64,000 nucleotides of DNA from the NCBI GenBank assembly GCA_949296915.1, contig CASFPX010000005.1, positions 62,001 through 126,000 of the forward strand. The letters are read 5' to 3'. This document shows positions 17,295 through 24,906 of the stretch, in pieces (positions within the stretch are counted from its first letter, which is position 1; each line of letters opens with the position of its first letter). The notes beneath the pieces are model-generated. The model did not search any database and was not told the origin of the DNA. It saw only the letters and a program-made list of their open reading frames with translations. The translations under genes were made by a program, and so were the position numbers. Origin of the DNA: Onthovicinus sp900555545. Its GTDB lineage: Bacteria; Bacillota; Clostridia; Oscillospirales; Acutalibacteraceae.

Positions 17295-17870
17295 TCAGTA
17301 GATACTCCAGTGACCCAGTGGGAACACGCGCCCGACGGCACGCCCCTGGATCTCGCGTACGTCAATCAGCCCGACCTCCGTATACCGGCTGTCCAGCGAA
17401 ATGTTGCGGTTATCCCCCATGACAAACACGTAGCCATCCGGAACCGTCAAGGGGAGTTTGAGCAGCGAACGGTTGGAGGGCTGATCCATCTCCTCCAGAA
17501 TATACGGCTCACTGATGCGGGAGCCATTGATAGTAACGCTGCTTGTCTCATAGTTGATGTCAATGGTATCCCCCGAAACAGCGATCACTCGCTTGATGAT
17601 CGGCTCGTGCAGCTGTGCCGTATCGTTGACAACAATAATATCCCCCCGCTCCGGGGCGCTTGTGGATTGAGAGATCAGCAGCCAGTCCTTGTCAGAGAGT
17701 GTCGGGACCATGGAACTGCCAGACACACTGACCGGCCGGACGACAAAGGCGAAAACAGCAAGCAGCAAAATGACGGCGGTGACAAATGTGGCCGCTATCT
17801 CATAAAAAGAGGTGTATTTATGATTTTTTGCGTGTTCAAAAACGACTAAATATTCCTGCTGCTTTCTCAT
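17295..17870 (-). CDS. lepB: Signal peptidase I (copy B)
   Basis: 191 residues. Same plan as the adjacent copy: membrane segment about 25-45 (VTAVILLLAVFAFVV), catalytic Ser in GSSMVPTL, Lys in IIKRVIAVSG, GDNRNISLDSR. The sequence differs clearly from copy A, so the duplication is not recent. Start: the ATG at 17868-17870 follows AAGGCG; a longer reading to 17930 would overlap the rplS terminator and is rejected. Confidence 0.94.
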   Translation of the reverse strand: MRKQQEYLVVFEHAKNHKYTSFYEIAATFVTAVILLLAVFAFVVRPVSVSGSSMVPTLSDKDWLLISQSTSAPERGDIIVVNDTAQLHEPIIKRVIAVSGDTIDINYETSSVTINGSRISEPYILEEMDQPSNRSLLKLPLTVPDGYVFVMGDNRNISLDSRYTEVGLIDVREIQGRAVGRVFPLGHWSIY

Positions 17871-17921
17871 CAGATCGCCTTCTGGCCGGATGTACCGGCG
17901 CCATAAATATAGATAAAGGAA

Positions 17922-17941
17922 AAGGGACATTGCTGTCCCTT
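17922..17941 (-). terminator. Terminator between rplS and the signal peptidases
   Basis: Minus-strand AAGGGACA-GCAA-TGTCCCTT followed by TTCCTTTATC, 5 bases beyond the rplS stop. Confidence 0.75.
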
Positions 17942-17945
17942 CACA

Positions 17946-18287
17946 TTAAAGCTGCTCTTTAACCTTGGCGGCCTTACCGACGCGGTTACGCAGGTAGTAA
18001 AGCTTGTTCCTGCGGACCTTACCAGCGCGGATAACCTCGACAGAACCAACATTTGGGGAGTGGAACGGGAAGACCCTCTCCACACCGACGCCGTAGGAGA
18101 CGCGGCGGACCGTAAAGGTCTTGGAGATGCCCTCGCCCTTAATGGCGATAACGGTGCCCTCAAAGGCCTGCATCCTCTCGCGCTCACCCTCGCGGATCTT
18201 TACCCATACGCGGACAGTGTTACCAACTTTAACGTCCGGCAGGTTCTCCTTCATGGAATCCTGAGCAATCAATTTTAATGCGTCCAT
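17946..18287 (-). CDS. rplS: 50S ribosomal protein L19
   Basis: 113 residues. Seen: GNTVRVWVKIREG near the start and the L19 signature region VRRVSYGVGVERVFPFHSP. It lies at the 30S-50S interface. The ATG at 18285-18287 has GGAGGAA upstream. It has its own promoter, a structured leader and a terminator. Confidence 0.97.
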   Translation of the reverse strand: MDALKLIAQDSMKENLPDVKVGNTVRVWVKIREGERERMQAFEGTVIAIKGEGISKTFTVRRVSYGVGVERVFPFHSPNVGSVEVIRAGKVRRNKLYYLRNRVGKAAKVKEQL

Positions 18288-18313
18288 AACTTCCTCCTTG
18301 ATTTTACCAGACG

Positions 18314-18390
18314 TTCATTACCCGATTCAACGATAAGCGGACCGTCCGTGTATATGTCTTGCGGCATATCTCCACGTCGCCGGATCAGCG
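18314..18390 (-). promoter_or_regulatory. Structured rplS leader, possible L19 autoregulatory element
   Basis: The minus-strand leader folds into CGTCGC-TGATCCG-GCGACG followed by ATATG-CCGCAAGA-CATAT, enclosed by CCGT...ACGG, giving a three-way junction. Firmicutes rplS is known to carry an L19 leader; whether this matches that family was not tested. Confidence 0.4.
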
Positions 18391-18411
18391 ACGGAAAACA
18401 AATGCTTAATT

Positions 18412-18440
18412 ATGATAGCACAAACAGCTCTGTTTTGCAA
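18412..18440 (-). promoter_or_regulatory. Promoter of rplS
   Basis: Minus-strand TTGCAA, 17 nt, TATCAT, giving a leader of about 115 nt before the rplS ATG. Confidence 0.65.
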
Positions 18441-18477
18441 GCCCTTTATTATTGGCATACACGATGTTTTCAAATTA

Positions 18478-19083
18478 TTATACCGCCTTTGGCAGCGATT
18501 GGCAACCCGGGGCTTCGGCACACAGCAACACAACCAGATATGCGAACACCAGCAGGGAGCGCCGGGCGACCATACCGTGGAGCAGGAGGAGAAAGTAAGC
18601 TGCTGCTGCGGGGAACAGGGCGAATCCTCCGACAATCAGGCACACCTTTTCCGCCGCACTGCCGCCGAGGCGCCGCTCCAACGGGATTTGCAGCAGATCC
18701 CCTCCATCCAATCCGGGAATTGGAATCAAGTTGAAAATCCCGATCGCGGCTTGAATGGCTGCCCATGTGCGAAACCCGAACAGAGCGGCAACTCCGCCCA
18801 ACAATAAATTGACGGCCGGCCCGGATAGAGCAACCCAAAAGCGCCGCCTGTCGGAGAGGCAGTCCAGATTCATCGTAATCCCGACGCCACGGCCGGAAAT
18901 CACAAAGGCATCGGGCGTCACACGGAAGAGCGCCGCACACAGCAAGTGGCCCAGCTCATGCAGCAGGACGGCAGCCAGCACACAGAGTACGGCGGTGAGC
19001 GGAAATACAATCAGCAGAATGCACAACACGGCGGCAAAGGTGAAATCCAGCCGGATATCCACACCACGGAGTTTAAATGCCAT
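18478..19083 (-). CDS. SpoIVFB-like intramembrane metalloprotease (M50)
   Basis: 201 residues, polytopic. Site-2 protease family: zinc motif HELGH at residues 42-46 in a membrane helix and the distal NLIPIPGLDGG. In Bacillus SpoIVFB cuts pro-sigma-K in the mother cell. That role is inferred from the overlapping upstream M23 gene, which matches SpoIVFA. The ATG at 19081-19083 overlaps the M23 gene by 11 bases and follows AGGG. A TTG one codon earlier is less likely. sigK is not in the window. Confidence 0.85.
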   Translation of the reverse strand: MAFKLRGVDIRLDFTFAAVLCILLIVFPLTAVLCVLAAVLLHELGHLLCAALFRVTPDAFVISGRGVGITMNLDCLSDRRRFWVALSGPAVNLLLGGVAALFGFRTWAAIQAAIGIFNLIPIPGLDGGDLLQIPLERRLGGSAAEKVCLIVGGFALFPAAAAYFLLLLHGMVARRSLLVFAYLVVLLCAEAPGCQSLPKAV

Positions 19084-19915
19084 CAAGCAGCCCTGCTAAG
19101 ATATAGGCGGGGTTGTGCCGGACCCCATTCAGCCGGACCTCAAAGTGCAGGTGTGGGCCGGTCACCTGTCCGGTCGCCCCCACAAAGGCAATTGTCTCCC
19201 CGGCCCGCACGACAGCCCCCTTCTCCGCCAGAATCTCGCTGCAATGGCAGTAGAAAGTTTTGAGTCCGTTGCCATGGTCGAGGATGATATACTTTCCGCT
19301 CACCTCATCCTCCGAGATGTCGCACACCGTACCGTAATAGGCCGCCGCGATACGCGTCCCCTCCTTGGCCGCAATATCAAGCCCTGTATGATATCCCTCC
19401 TCCCCTGTCACGGGATGGACACGCGCCCCAAACGGCGAGGATACCGTCCCATTGACAGGGAGCACTGCCGGAGCAGTCACAAAAACAGGTGAAAAAGACA
19501 TATTGTCCCCCGGCAGTTTCAGGCTGTCCGAGAGCGGTATATCCGCACCGCCTGCACCAACATCTGCCCCGTTCTCCTCCAGCAGGTCATCGCCCACGCC
19601 GTGTGACATGACATCTTGGACTTTTTCCCACCAGGCGGAGGCCTGTTGGGCTGTGATCTCCTGGGACTGGAGGGCGAGATAGGATGCCTTCAGCCGGTCA
19701 AAGGTCTCCGGCCGGGCAAAATACAGTGCCACCAGAATTCCGCTCAAAAGGATGCACAGAACCATTTGAACGCCAACGATAAATGTAAAGCTTCTGCCCT
19801 GGGGCCGTTCCGTGCCTGCGCCCGCAGCCCGCTCTGCCCGTTCCGCACGTTCCATCCGGCGCTGTGTGAGTGTATCCTCCCCAGTAAAATCGAACGATTG
19901 ATATTCCTGATCCAT
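19073..19915 (-). CDS. SpoIVFA-like membrane protein with M23 (LytM) domain
   Basis: 280 residues. A charged cytosolic N-terminus rich in Glu/Arg/Ala, one membrane segment at about 45-66, a linker, and a C-terminal LytM domain. Zinc ligands His176, Asp180 (HTGLD) and His257 of HLHFE are all present, so unlike the degenerate SpoIVFA of Bacillus the peptidase could be active. Immediate overlap with the M50 protease gene supports a SpoIVFA/SpoIVFB regulator-protease pair. A secreted cell-wall endopeptidase is the alternative. The ATG at 19913-19915 follows GGTGG. Confidence 0.8.
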   Translation of the reverse strand: MDQEYQSFDFTGEDTLTQRRMERAERAERAAGAGTERPQGRSFTFIVGVQMVLCILLSGILVALYFARPETFDRLKASYLALQSQEITAQQASAWWEKVQDVMSHGVGDDLLEENGADVGAGGADIPLSDSLKLPGDNMSFSPVFVTAPAVLPVNGTVSSPFGARVHPVTGEEGYHTGLDIAAKEGTRIAAAYYGTVCDISEDEVSGKYIILDHGNGLKTFYCHCSEILAEKGAVVRAGETIAFVGATGQVTGPHLHFEVRLNGVRHNPAYILAGLLDGI

Positions 19916-19983
19916 GAAACCACCGCCTTATGGTCTATCATATGAACAGATCCAGATCGTCATGACAGGGCAGTTCACTACAA

Positions 19984-20015
19984 TAAAAAAGAGCCGCTGG
20001 AAATCCGGCGGCCCT
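19984..20015 (-). terminator. Terminator of cysK
   Basis: Minus-strand AGGGCCGCCGG pairs with CCAGCGGCTCT (one mismatch) around ATTT, followed by TTTTTTATTG. Confidence 0.85.
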
Positions 20016-20024
20016 GCAAAATTT

Positions 20025-20954
20025 TCACTCTTCAAACATCGGTGTGGAGAGGTAGCGCTCCCCAGTATCAGGCAGAAGGGCAACGATATTTTTGCCCGCA
20101 TTCTCCGGCCGCCTTGCAATTTGAGCGGCAGCCCACACAGCCGCGCCGGAAGAAATCCCGATCAAAATCCCCTCGTGGCGCGCCAGCATACGCCCCACCG
20201 CAAAGGCATTCTCCGCCTCCACGGGAATAATCTCATCATATACGGACGTATCAAGGATCTCCGGCACAAAGCCTGCACCGATCCCCTGAATCTTATGCGG
20301 GCCCGACTTGCCTCCTGCGAGCACGGGGGAATCGGATGGCTCCACGGCAACGATCTTCACGTCCGGATTTTTGGACTTTAGATACTGCCCCACACCCGTG
20401 ATCGTACCGCCTGTACCGACCCCGGCGACAAAATAATCAACTTTCCCGTCCGTATCCTTCCAAATCTCCGGCCCGGTGGTTGCAACGTGAGCCTGTGGAT
20501 TGGCGGGATTGGTAAACTGGGAGGGAATCATACTGCCTGGCATCTGAGAAGCGAGCTCCTCCGCCTTTTCGATTGCTCCGGCCATTCCACGCGCGCCCTC
20601 CGTGAGCACAATCTGGGCGCCGTACGCCTTGAGCAAGTTTCGGCGCTCCACACTCATCGTCTCCGGCATGGTGAGGATCACCTGATACCCTCTGGCCGCC
20701 GCAACGGCCGCCAGACCAATACCGGTATTCCCGCTGGTGGGCTCAATAAGAACAGCGCCCGGCTTTAGCTTACCGCTCTTCTCCGCCTCGTCAATCATTG
20801 CGGCGGCAACACGATCCTTTACGCTCCCCGCGGGGTTAAAGTACTCGAGCTTTGCCAAAATTTTGGCGTTCAGCCGCTGCTCGCGCTCATAGTTGACCAA
20901 TTCCATCAGCGGCGTATGGCCGATCAGCTGGGTGATATCCTGATAAATACGCAT
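20025..20954 (-). CDS. cysK: Cysteine synthase (O-acetylserine sulfhydrylase)
   Basis: 309 residues. PLP enzyme making cysteine from O-acetylserine and sulfide. Seen: PLP lysine in NPAGSVKDR, substrate loop PTSGNTG, phosphate cradle GTGGTITG and ISSGAA near the end. The ATG at 20952-20954 has AAAGGAGC 6 bases upstream; an 8-residue extension is rejected. Monocistronic by promoter and terminator. No serine acetyltransferase gene is adjacent. Confidence 0.96.
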   Translation of the reverse strand: MRIYQDITQLIGHTPLMELVNYEREQRLNAKILAKLEYFNPAGSVKDRVAAAMIDEAEKSGKLKPGAVLIEPTSGNTGIGLAAVAAARGYQVILTMPETMSVERRNLLKAYGAQIVLTEGARGMAGAIEKAEELASQMPGSMIPSQFTNPANPQAHVATTGPEIWKDTDGKVDYFVAGVGTGGTITGVGQYLKSKNPDVKIVAVEPSDSPVLAGGKSGPHKIQGIGAGFVPEILDTSVYDEIIPVEAENAFAVGRMLARHEGILIGISSGAAVWAAAQIARRPENAGKNIVALLPDTGERYLSTPMFEE

Positions 20955-21008
20955 ATAAAAGCTCCTTTCAAATTCCAATCCACATTCCTACAAATCAAGA
21001 TAATATCT

Positions 21009-21035
21009 ACTATATTCAAGCGGGACGATTGTCAA
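21009..21035 (-). promoter_or_regulatory. Probable promoter of cysK
   Basis: A perfect minus-strand TTGACA with TATAGT 15 nt downstream (short spacer) in an AT-rich ATATAGTAGATATTAT stretch. The -10 choice is uncertain, and the imperfect dyad could be a regulator site. Confidence 0.5.
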
Positions 21036-21042
21036 CCAAAAT

Positions 21043-21564
21043 TCACCGCTTGAGCATTTTTATTCTCTCCCGATAGTCCGGAAGATATTGCTCAATCAGG
21101 CGATAAAATGCAGGCGAGTGATTTTTATGTACAATATGTGCCAACTCATGCACAACGACATAGTCAACGGCCTCAGGCGGGTACAACATCAGCCAATAGG
21201 AAAAACAGAGGCTGTTTTTCCCGCTGCAACTGCCGAACCGCTTGCGCGCAGCCGTAATCTTTACCCCGGTTGGGTGCAACCCCATCCTCTGCGCATAGTA
21301 TGCCACGCGTGGAGGGATCTGCTCAGATGCACGGCTCTTGAGTTCTGCTACAGCCTGCGGCGAGGATTCGTAGGGTTGTTCCCGCTCCCGGCGGGCATGG
21401 AGACGTTCCAGGTGCCGCTCCGCCCACCGCTCGTGTTCCGATACAAACCGCTCAATATCCTCAATCCGCATCCACTGCGGCGCACGCACAAGAATGTGCA
21501 GATCATCTGTGATCTCCATGGAGATACTTTTGCGCCTGCTGCGGCGCAGATCGAAATCCAACAC
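21043..21564 (-). CDS. YgjP-type zinc metallopeptidase-like protein
   Basis: 173 residues of the YgjP/WLM (DUF45) family. Seen: KRFGSCSGKNSLCFSYWL, then the zinc motif VVVHELAHIVHKNHSPAFY. Members are small cytosolic metalloproteins related to M48 peptidases with an unclear substrate. Compared with the usual 230-residue form the N-terminus is shortened. The GTG at 21562-21564 follows AAAAGGGG; no ATG is suitably placed. It lies between a hairpin downstream of the CoA-disulfide reductase gene and cysK. Confidence 0.85.
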   Translation of the reverse strand: MLDFDLRRSRRKSISMEITDDLHILVRAPQWMRIEDIERFVSEHERWAERHLERLHARREREQPYESSPQAVAELKSRASEQIPPRVAYYAQRMGLHPTGVKITAARKRFGSCSGKNSLCFSYWLMLYPPEAVDYVVVHELAHIVHKNHSPAFYRLIEQYLPDYRERIKMLKR

Positions 21565-21630
21565 GCTCGCCCCTTTTACCAGTAAAGCATCCTGTATTTA
21601 TTTTACCTCAAACAGGCTTGATGCGCAAGC

Positions 21631-21658
21631 GGAACCCGCCACAGGTGCGGCGGGTTCC
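21631..21658. terminator. Perfect stem-loop after the CoA-disulfide reductase gene
   Basis: GGAACCCGCC / GGCGGGTTCC with an 8-base loop, 15 bases past the minus-strand stop. Only a weak AT tail, on the plus side, so termination is plausible rather than certain. Confidence 0.5.
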
Positions 21659-21673
21659 AAAATATGCCCTACT

Positions 21674-23368
21674 TTAAATCTTGAGCCCACAGGGATGGGT
21701 CGGCGTTGGATCGAACTCCTGGTCTTGAGCCACATAGGCGTAAAAACGATATCCGCCGGAGAGATTCCGGCAGTCGAACCCGTACTGCGTCAGGATACGG
21801 CAGGCGATATAGCTGCGCAGACCGCTGAAGCAGTTGACATAGACCGGCTTCCCCCGATCAAGCTCGCCAATGCGCTCCCGCAATTCATCGAGCGGGATAT
21901 TGACGGCGCCCGCGATGTGGCCGTTTGCATACTCACCGGGAGTACGGACATCCAGCAGTGTGGCACTGCCGTCTCGCGGGAGGGCGGCCACCTCCTGCCA
22001 ATGGTACTGCCGGACAAGGCCGGCGCGCACATTCCCGATCACGTAGCCGGCCATATTGACCGGATCCTTGGCAGAGGAATAGGGCGGCGCATAGGCCAAA
22101 TCCAGCTCCTCCAGATCCTGCGCCGTCATGCCGGCCCGGATGGCGGTGGCCATCACGTCAATCCGCTTGTCCACCCCATCGAAGCCGACAATCTGTGCAC
22201 CGAGGATCTTGCCGCTCTCCGGATCGTAGAGCGTCTTGATTGTCATATCCGTCGCGCCGGGGTAGTAGGTTGCGTGGGAAGCGGAATAGGTCACCACGCG
22301 GTCATACGCGATTCCCGCCGCCTGTGCCGCCTTTTCGTTCAATCCGGTGGCGGCGGCGGTCATCTCAAACACCTTGATGACAGAGGACCCCTGCGCTCCG
22401 TTGTAAGTGCTGTGCCGCCCACAGATCCGGTCTGCCGCGATACGGCCCTGCTTGTTGGCCGGACCGGCGAGCGGAATGAGGGTGGGTGCTCCTGTGATAA
22501 AGTTGCGGATCTCCACCGCATCCCCCACGGCATAGATATCCTGCTGCGAAGTCTCCATCCGCTCGTTAACAACAATCGCACCGCGTTGGTTCAATGCCAA
22601 CCCGGCCGATGCGGCGAGGTCCGTATCCGGCGTCACACCGACAGCCATGACGACGAGGTCGGCGTGTACAATCTCCTCTCCGCCGGCGATCACCGCGAGA
22701 TCATCCTCCGTGGGCCGGAATTCGGAGACAGCTGTTTTCAGGCGGAGATCCACCCCCTTGCCGCGCAGGTAGGCGTGCAGCTGACAGGCCATGTCGTAAT
22801 CCAGCGGTGGGAGCACCTGATCGTCCAACTGGATGAGCGTAGTGGCAACACCGCGCTCCATCAGGTTCTCCGCCGCCTCCAGGCCAATAAAACCGCCGCC
22901 GATCACGACGGCTCGCCGTACGGTATGTGCCTCCACGTACTCGTGGATTCGGAATGTATCCTCCACCGTGCGCAGTGTCATAATCCGCTCATCCCCCGCA
23001 CCGGGAACCGGCAGCCGGATTGCTTTTGCCCCTGGGGAAAGGATCAGCTTATCGTACGATTCGTCATACTCTGTGCCATCGTCCAGTCGTCGGACGTGGA
23101 CCGTCTTTTGCACCGGATCGATCGCCACAGCCTCATTGTGCACGCGCGCCTCAATCCGGAAGCGCTTCCAGAAGCTCTGCGGCGTCTGAAGGGTGAGCGC
23201 CTGCTTTTCCCGGATCGCTCCGCCGATGTAATATGGCAGGCCGCAGTTGGCATAGGAGATATATCCCGAACGCTCCAAAATCACGATCTCTGCACGTTCA
23301 TCCAGCCGCCGCAACCTGGCTGCGGCCGTGGCGCCGCCGGCGACGCCGCCGACAATTACAATTTTCAT
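21674..23368 (-). CDS. CoA-disulfide reductase with C-terminal rhodanese domain
   Basis: 564 residues. Order: FAD-binding GGVAGGATAAARLRRLDE, redox-active Cys42 in SYANCGLPYY, NAD(P) Rossmann VVIGGGFIGLEAAE, dimerisation domain with a Tyr-rich PPYSSAKDPVN, then a rhodanese domain with Cys513 in VNCFSGLRS. Such CoADR-RHD proteins reduce CoA disulfide or persulfide with NAD(P)H and pass sulfane sulfur between the domains. It comes last in a series crp-trxA-rhodanese-CoADR, which points to thiol or sulfane-sulfur homeostasis. The ATG at 23366-23368 follows GGAG at about 11 bases. Confidence 0.92.
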   Translation of the reverse strand: MKIVIVGGVAGGATAAARLRRLDERAEIVILERSGYISYANCGLPYYIGGAIREKQALTLQTPQSFWKRFRIEARVHNEAVAIDPVQKTVHVRRLDDGTEYDESYDKLILSPGAKAIRLPVPGAGDERIMTLRTVEDTFRIHEYVEAHTVRRAVVIGGGFIGLEAAENLMERGVATTLIQLDDQVLPPLDYDMACQLHAYLRGKGVDLRLKTAVSEFRPTEDDLAVIAGGEEIVHADLVVMAVGVTPDTDLAASAGLALNQRGAIVVNERMETSQQDIYAVGDAVEIRNFITGAPTLIPLAGPANKQGRIAADRICGRHSTYNGAQGSSVIKVFEMTAAATGLNEKAAQAAGIAYDRVVTYSASHATYYPGATDMTIKTLYDPESGKILGAQIVGFDGVDKRIDVMATAIRAGMTAQDLEELDLAYAPPYSSAKDPVNMAGYVIGNVRAGLVRQYHWQEVAALPRDGSATLLDVRTPGEYANGHIAGAVNIPLDELRERIGELDRGKPVYVNCFSGLRSYIACRILTQYGFDCRNLSGGYRFYAYVAQDQEFDPTPTHPCGLKI

Positions 23369-23395
23369 CGTCCATGCGCTCCTTTACTATTGCTT

Positions 23396-23710
23396 TTATA
23401 CGGCTCGCTCCAATACTCCCTGATAGGAGACGATCCCGCCGATGTTCACCGTGCTATATCCGGCCATATTCAAGCTGCCACATGCCTGTGCGCTACGTGC
23501 CCCACTGTGGCAATACACGTACAATGTTATTCCCACTGGGAACGGAAGGCTCTCAAGCCGGTCAAGCGGCACATTCACGCTGCCTGGGATATGTCCCTCC
23601 TGAAATTCCTCGGGCGTACGGACATCAATCAGCGCCGCCCCCTTTGCCGCACGATACTGTCGAACGCCCTCATTGATATCCGGCCGGGAGAAAAATGAAA
23701 ACAGATTCAT
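23396..23710 (-). CDS. Single-domain rhodanese
   Basis: 104 residues. Cytosolic rhodanese: LIDVRTPEEFQEGHIPGSVNVPL, then catalytic Cys67 in VYCHSGARSAQA. It probably carries sulfane sulfur as a persulfide between thioredoxin and the CoA-disulfide reductase-rhodanese encoded on either side. Its ATG overlaps the trxA stop by four bases (ATGA), so expression is coupled. Confidence 0.93.
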   Translation of the reverse strand: MNLFSFFSRPDINEGVRQYRAAKGAALIDVRTPEEFQEGHIPGSVNVPLDRLESLPFPVGITLYVYCHSGARSAQACGSLNMAGYSTVNIGGIVSYQGVLERAV

Positions 23711-24015
23711 CCGATCATCTCCTCCACCGCTTCTTTAGGCTGAAGGCCAACCAGGCGGCGGACAGGCCGCCCATTTTCAAAGAGGACAGCCGCCGGGATC
23801 CCCATGATTTGGAACTGCTGGGCGAGCGCCGGATTCTCATCCACGTTGATCTTGCCTACGGTGACGTGCACGTTCTCCTCCGCAATCTCATCAATGACCG
23901 GTGAGAACATGCGGCACGGCGCACACCACGGCGCCCAGAAATCCACCAAAACCGGCTTATCGGAATTCATTACAACGGATTCAAAATTATTCTGATCAAT
24001 TTTAATAACGGACAT
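23707..24015 (-). CDS. trxA: Thioredoxin with WCAPC active site
   Basis: 102 residues. Thioredoxin fold with Cys31 and Cys34 in WAPWCAPCRMF and the cis-proline MGIPAAVLF. The active site is W-C-A-P-C rather than the canonical W-C-G-P-C. The ATG at 24013-24015 follows AAGGAGGTA. First structural gene after the Crp-family regulator, with a 13-bp palindrome in the intervening gap. Confidence 0.94.
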   Translation of the reverse strand: MSVIKIDQNNFESVVMNSDKPVLVDFWAPWCAPCRMFSPVIDEIAEENVHVTVGKINVDENPALAQQFQIMGIPAAVLFENGRPVRRLVGLQPKEAVEEMIG

Positions 24016-24075
24016 TTGCAGTACCTCCTTGTTGTCTTGATGGTATTATCATACACGCAAAGATCCGTTTTGACT

Positions 24076-24088
24076 GTGACAAAGTCAC
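24076..24088. promoter_or_regulatory. GTGAC-N3-GTCAC palindrome, candidate Crp-family operator
   Basis: GTGACAAAGTCAC lies between the crp-like stop and trxA. The half-sites resemble TGTGA/TCACA Crp sites, but the centre is one base shorter than the classical N6 spacing. No U-tract follows, so a terminator is less likely. Confidence 0.45.
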
Positions 24089-24092
24089 GCTT

Positions 24093-24764
24093 CTACCGCA
24101 GTGCTGGTGCGGCAATCTGTTCCAGCCGCTCCAAATCCGTCAGCAGGATCCGTCCACGCGAGAGGGAGACCAGACCCTCCCGCTGGAAATATTTGAGCAG
24201 ACGTGTAATCACCTCCCGGGCACTGCCCAGGTGGTTGGCAAGCGCCTCATGTGTCAGGCTCAGTTCCACTGAACCCGTCAGTTCCGCCTCCTCCACCAGG
24301 AGCGCCGCCAGCCGTACATCCATTTTCTGATAGAGGATCTGGTCTATCAGCCACATGACTTCGGAAAAGCGCGCGGCCATCAGCTCGTTCGTATACCCGG
24401 CAACAGCGGCAGACTCCGCCATCAGCCTCTTATACACATCCGGCGGGATGTGGAAAGCCCGCGTATCCACCTCCGCCGAGATTGTCACATCAAATTGAAT
24501 ACTATTGAGAATACAGGCAGCAGAAAAAAGGCACAGATCGCGTTCAAAGAGCCGAAACAAGGTCAGCTCCTTCCCCTCGCCGGACACGGTGTAAACGCGC
24601 AGACGGCCCTGCGTCACAAGAAGAAGGCCAATGCAGTCCTCCGCGCCATTGTGCAGGATCTTACCGGCTGGGAAATCCCGCAGCTGTACACTGCGCTCCA
24701 AAAGCCGGCGCTGGCCATCCGAAATCTTGCCCCAAAAAGGCAGATAATCAGCAAGTTGTTCCAT
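24093..24764 (-). CDS. Crp/Fnr-family transcription regulator
   Basis: 223 residues. N-terminal cyclic-nucleotide-binding-type beta barrel (LLLVTQGRLRVYTVSGEGKE), long dimer helix, and a C-terminal winged HTH with the recognition region LANHLGSAREVITRLLKYF. It lacks the Fnr four-cysteine N-terminal cluster, though Cys residues occur in RDLCLFSAACIL, a place where related Clostridia proteins conserve them. The effector is unknown; the redox genes downstream suggest a thiol or oxidant signal. The ATG at 24762-24764 follows TTGGAGGGC; a 22-residue extension is rejected. Confidence 0.9.
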   Translation of the reverse strand: MEQLADYLPFWGKISDGQRRLLERSVQLRDFPAGKILHNGAEDCIGLLLVTQGRLRVYTVSGEGKELTLFRLFERDLCLFSAACILNSIQFDVTISAEVDTRAFHIPPDVYKRLMAESAAVAGYTNELMAARFSEVMWLIDQILYQKMDVRLAALLVEEAELTGSVELSLTHEALANHLGSAREVITRLLKYFQREGLVSLSRGRILLTDLERLEQIAAPALR

Positions 24765-24801
24765 AGGCGCCCTCCAATCCGAATCAGATGTTCCTCGCTT
24801 C

Positions 24802-24830
24802 ATTTTACGCGCGTTTGGCGCAAAAATCAA
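24802..24830 (-). promoter_or_regulatory. Promoter of the Crp-family gene with dyad spacer
   Basis: Minus-strand TTGATT, 17 nt, TAAAAT. The spacer holds GCGC-CAAAC-GCGC, an inverted repeat that could be a binding site. Confidence 0.6.
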
Positions 24831-24839
24831 TCCCGGCTA

Positions 24840-24868
24840 TCGATTCGTTCCAGTCAATGTGATATAAT
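24840..24868 (+). promoter_or_regulatory. Probable promoter of the AAA ATPase gene
   Basis: Plus-strand TATAAT at 24863-24868 with a weak -35 TCGATT 17 nt upstream, divergent from the Crp-family promoter. Confidence 0.45.
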
Positions 24869-24906
24869 TAAGTGTAATATCTGCACTGCAAGGAGGGGTG
24901 GCGTAT

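Noticed and set aside
21494..23698. 734-codon plus-strand frame opposite the CoA-disulfide reductase
   Set aside because: No ribosome site, no domain, and it spans several minus-strand genes and their junctions.
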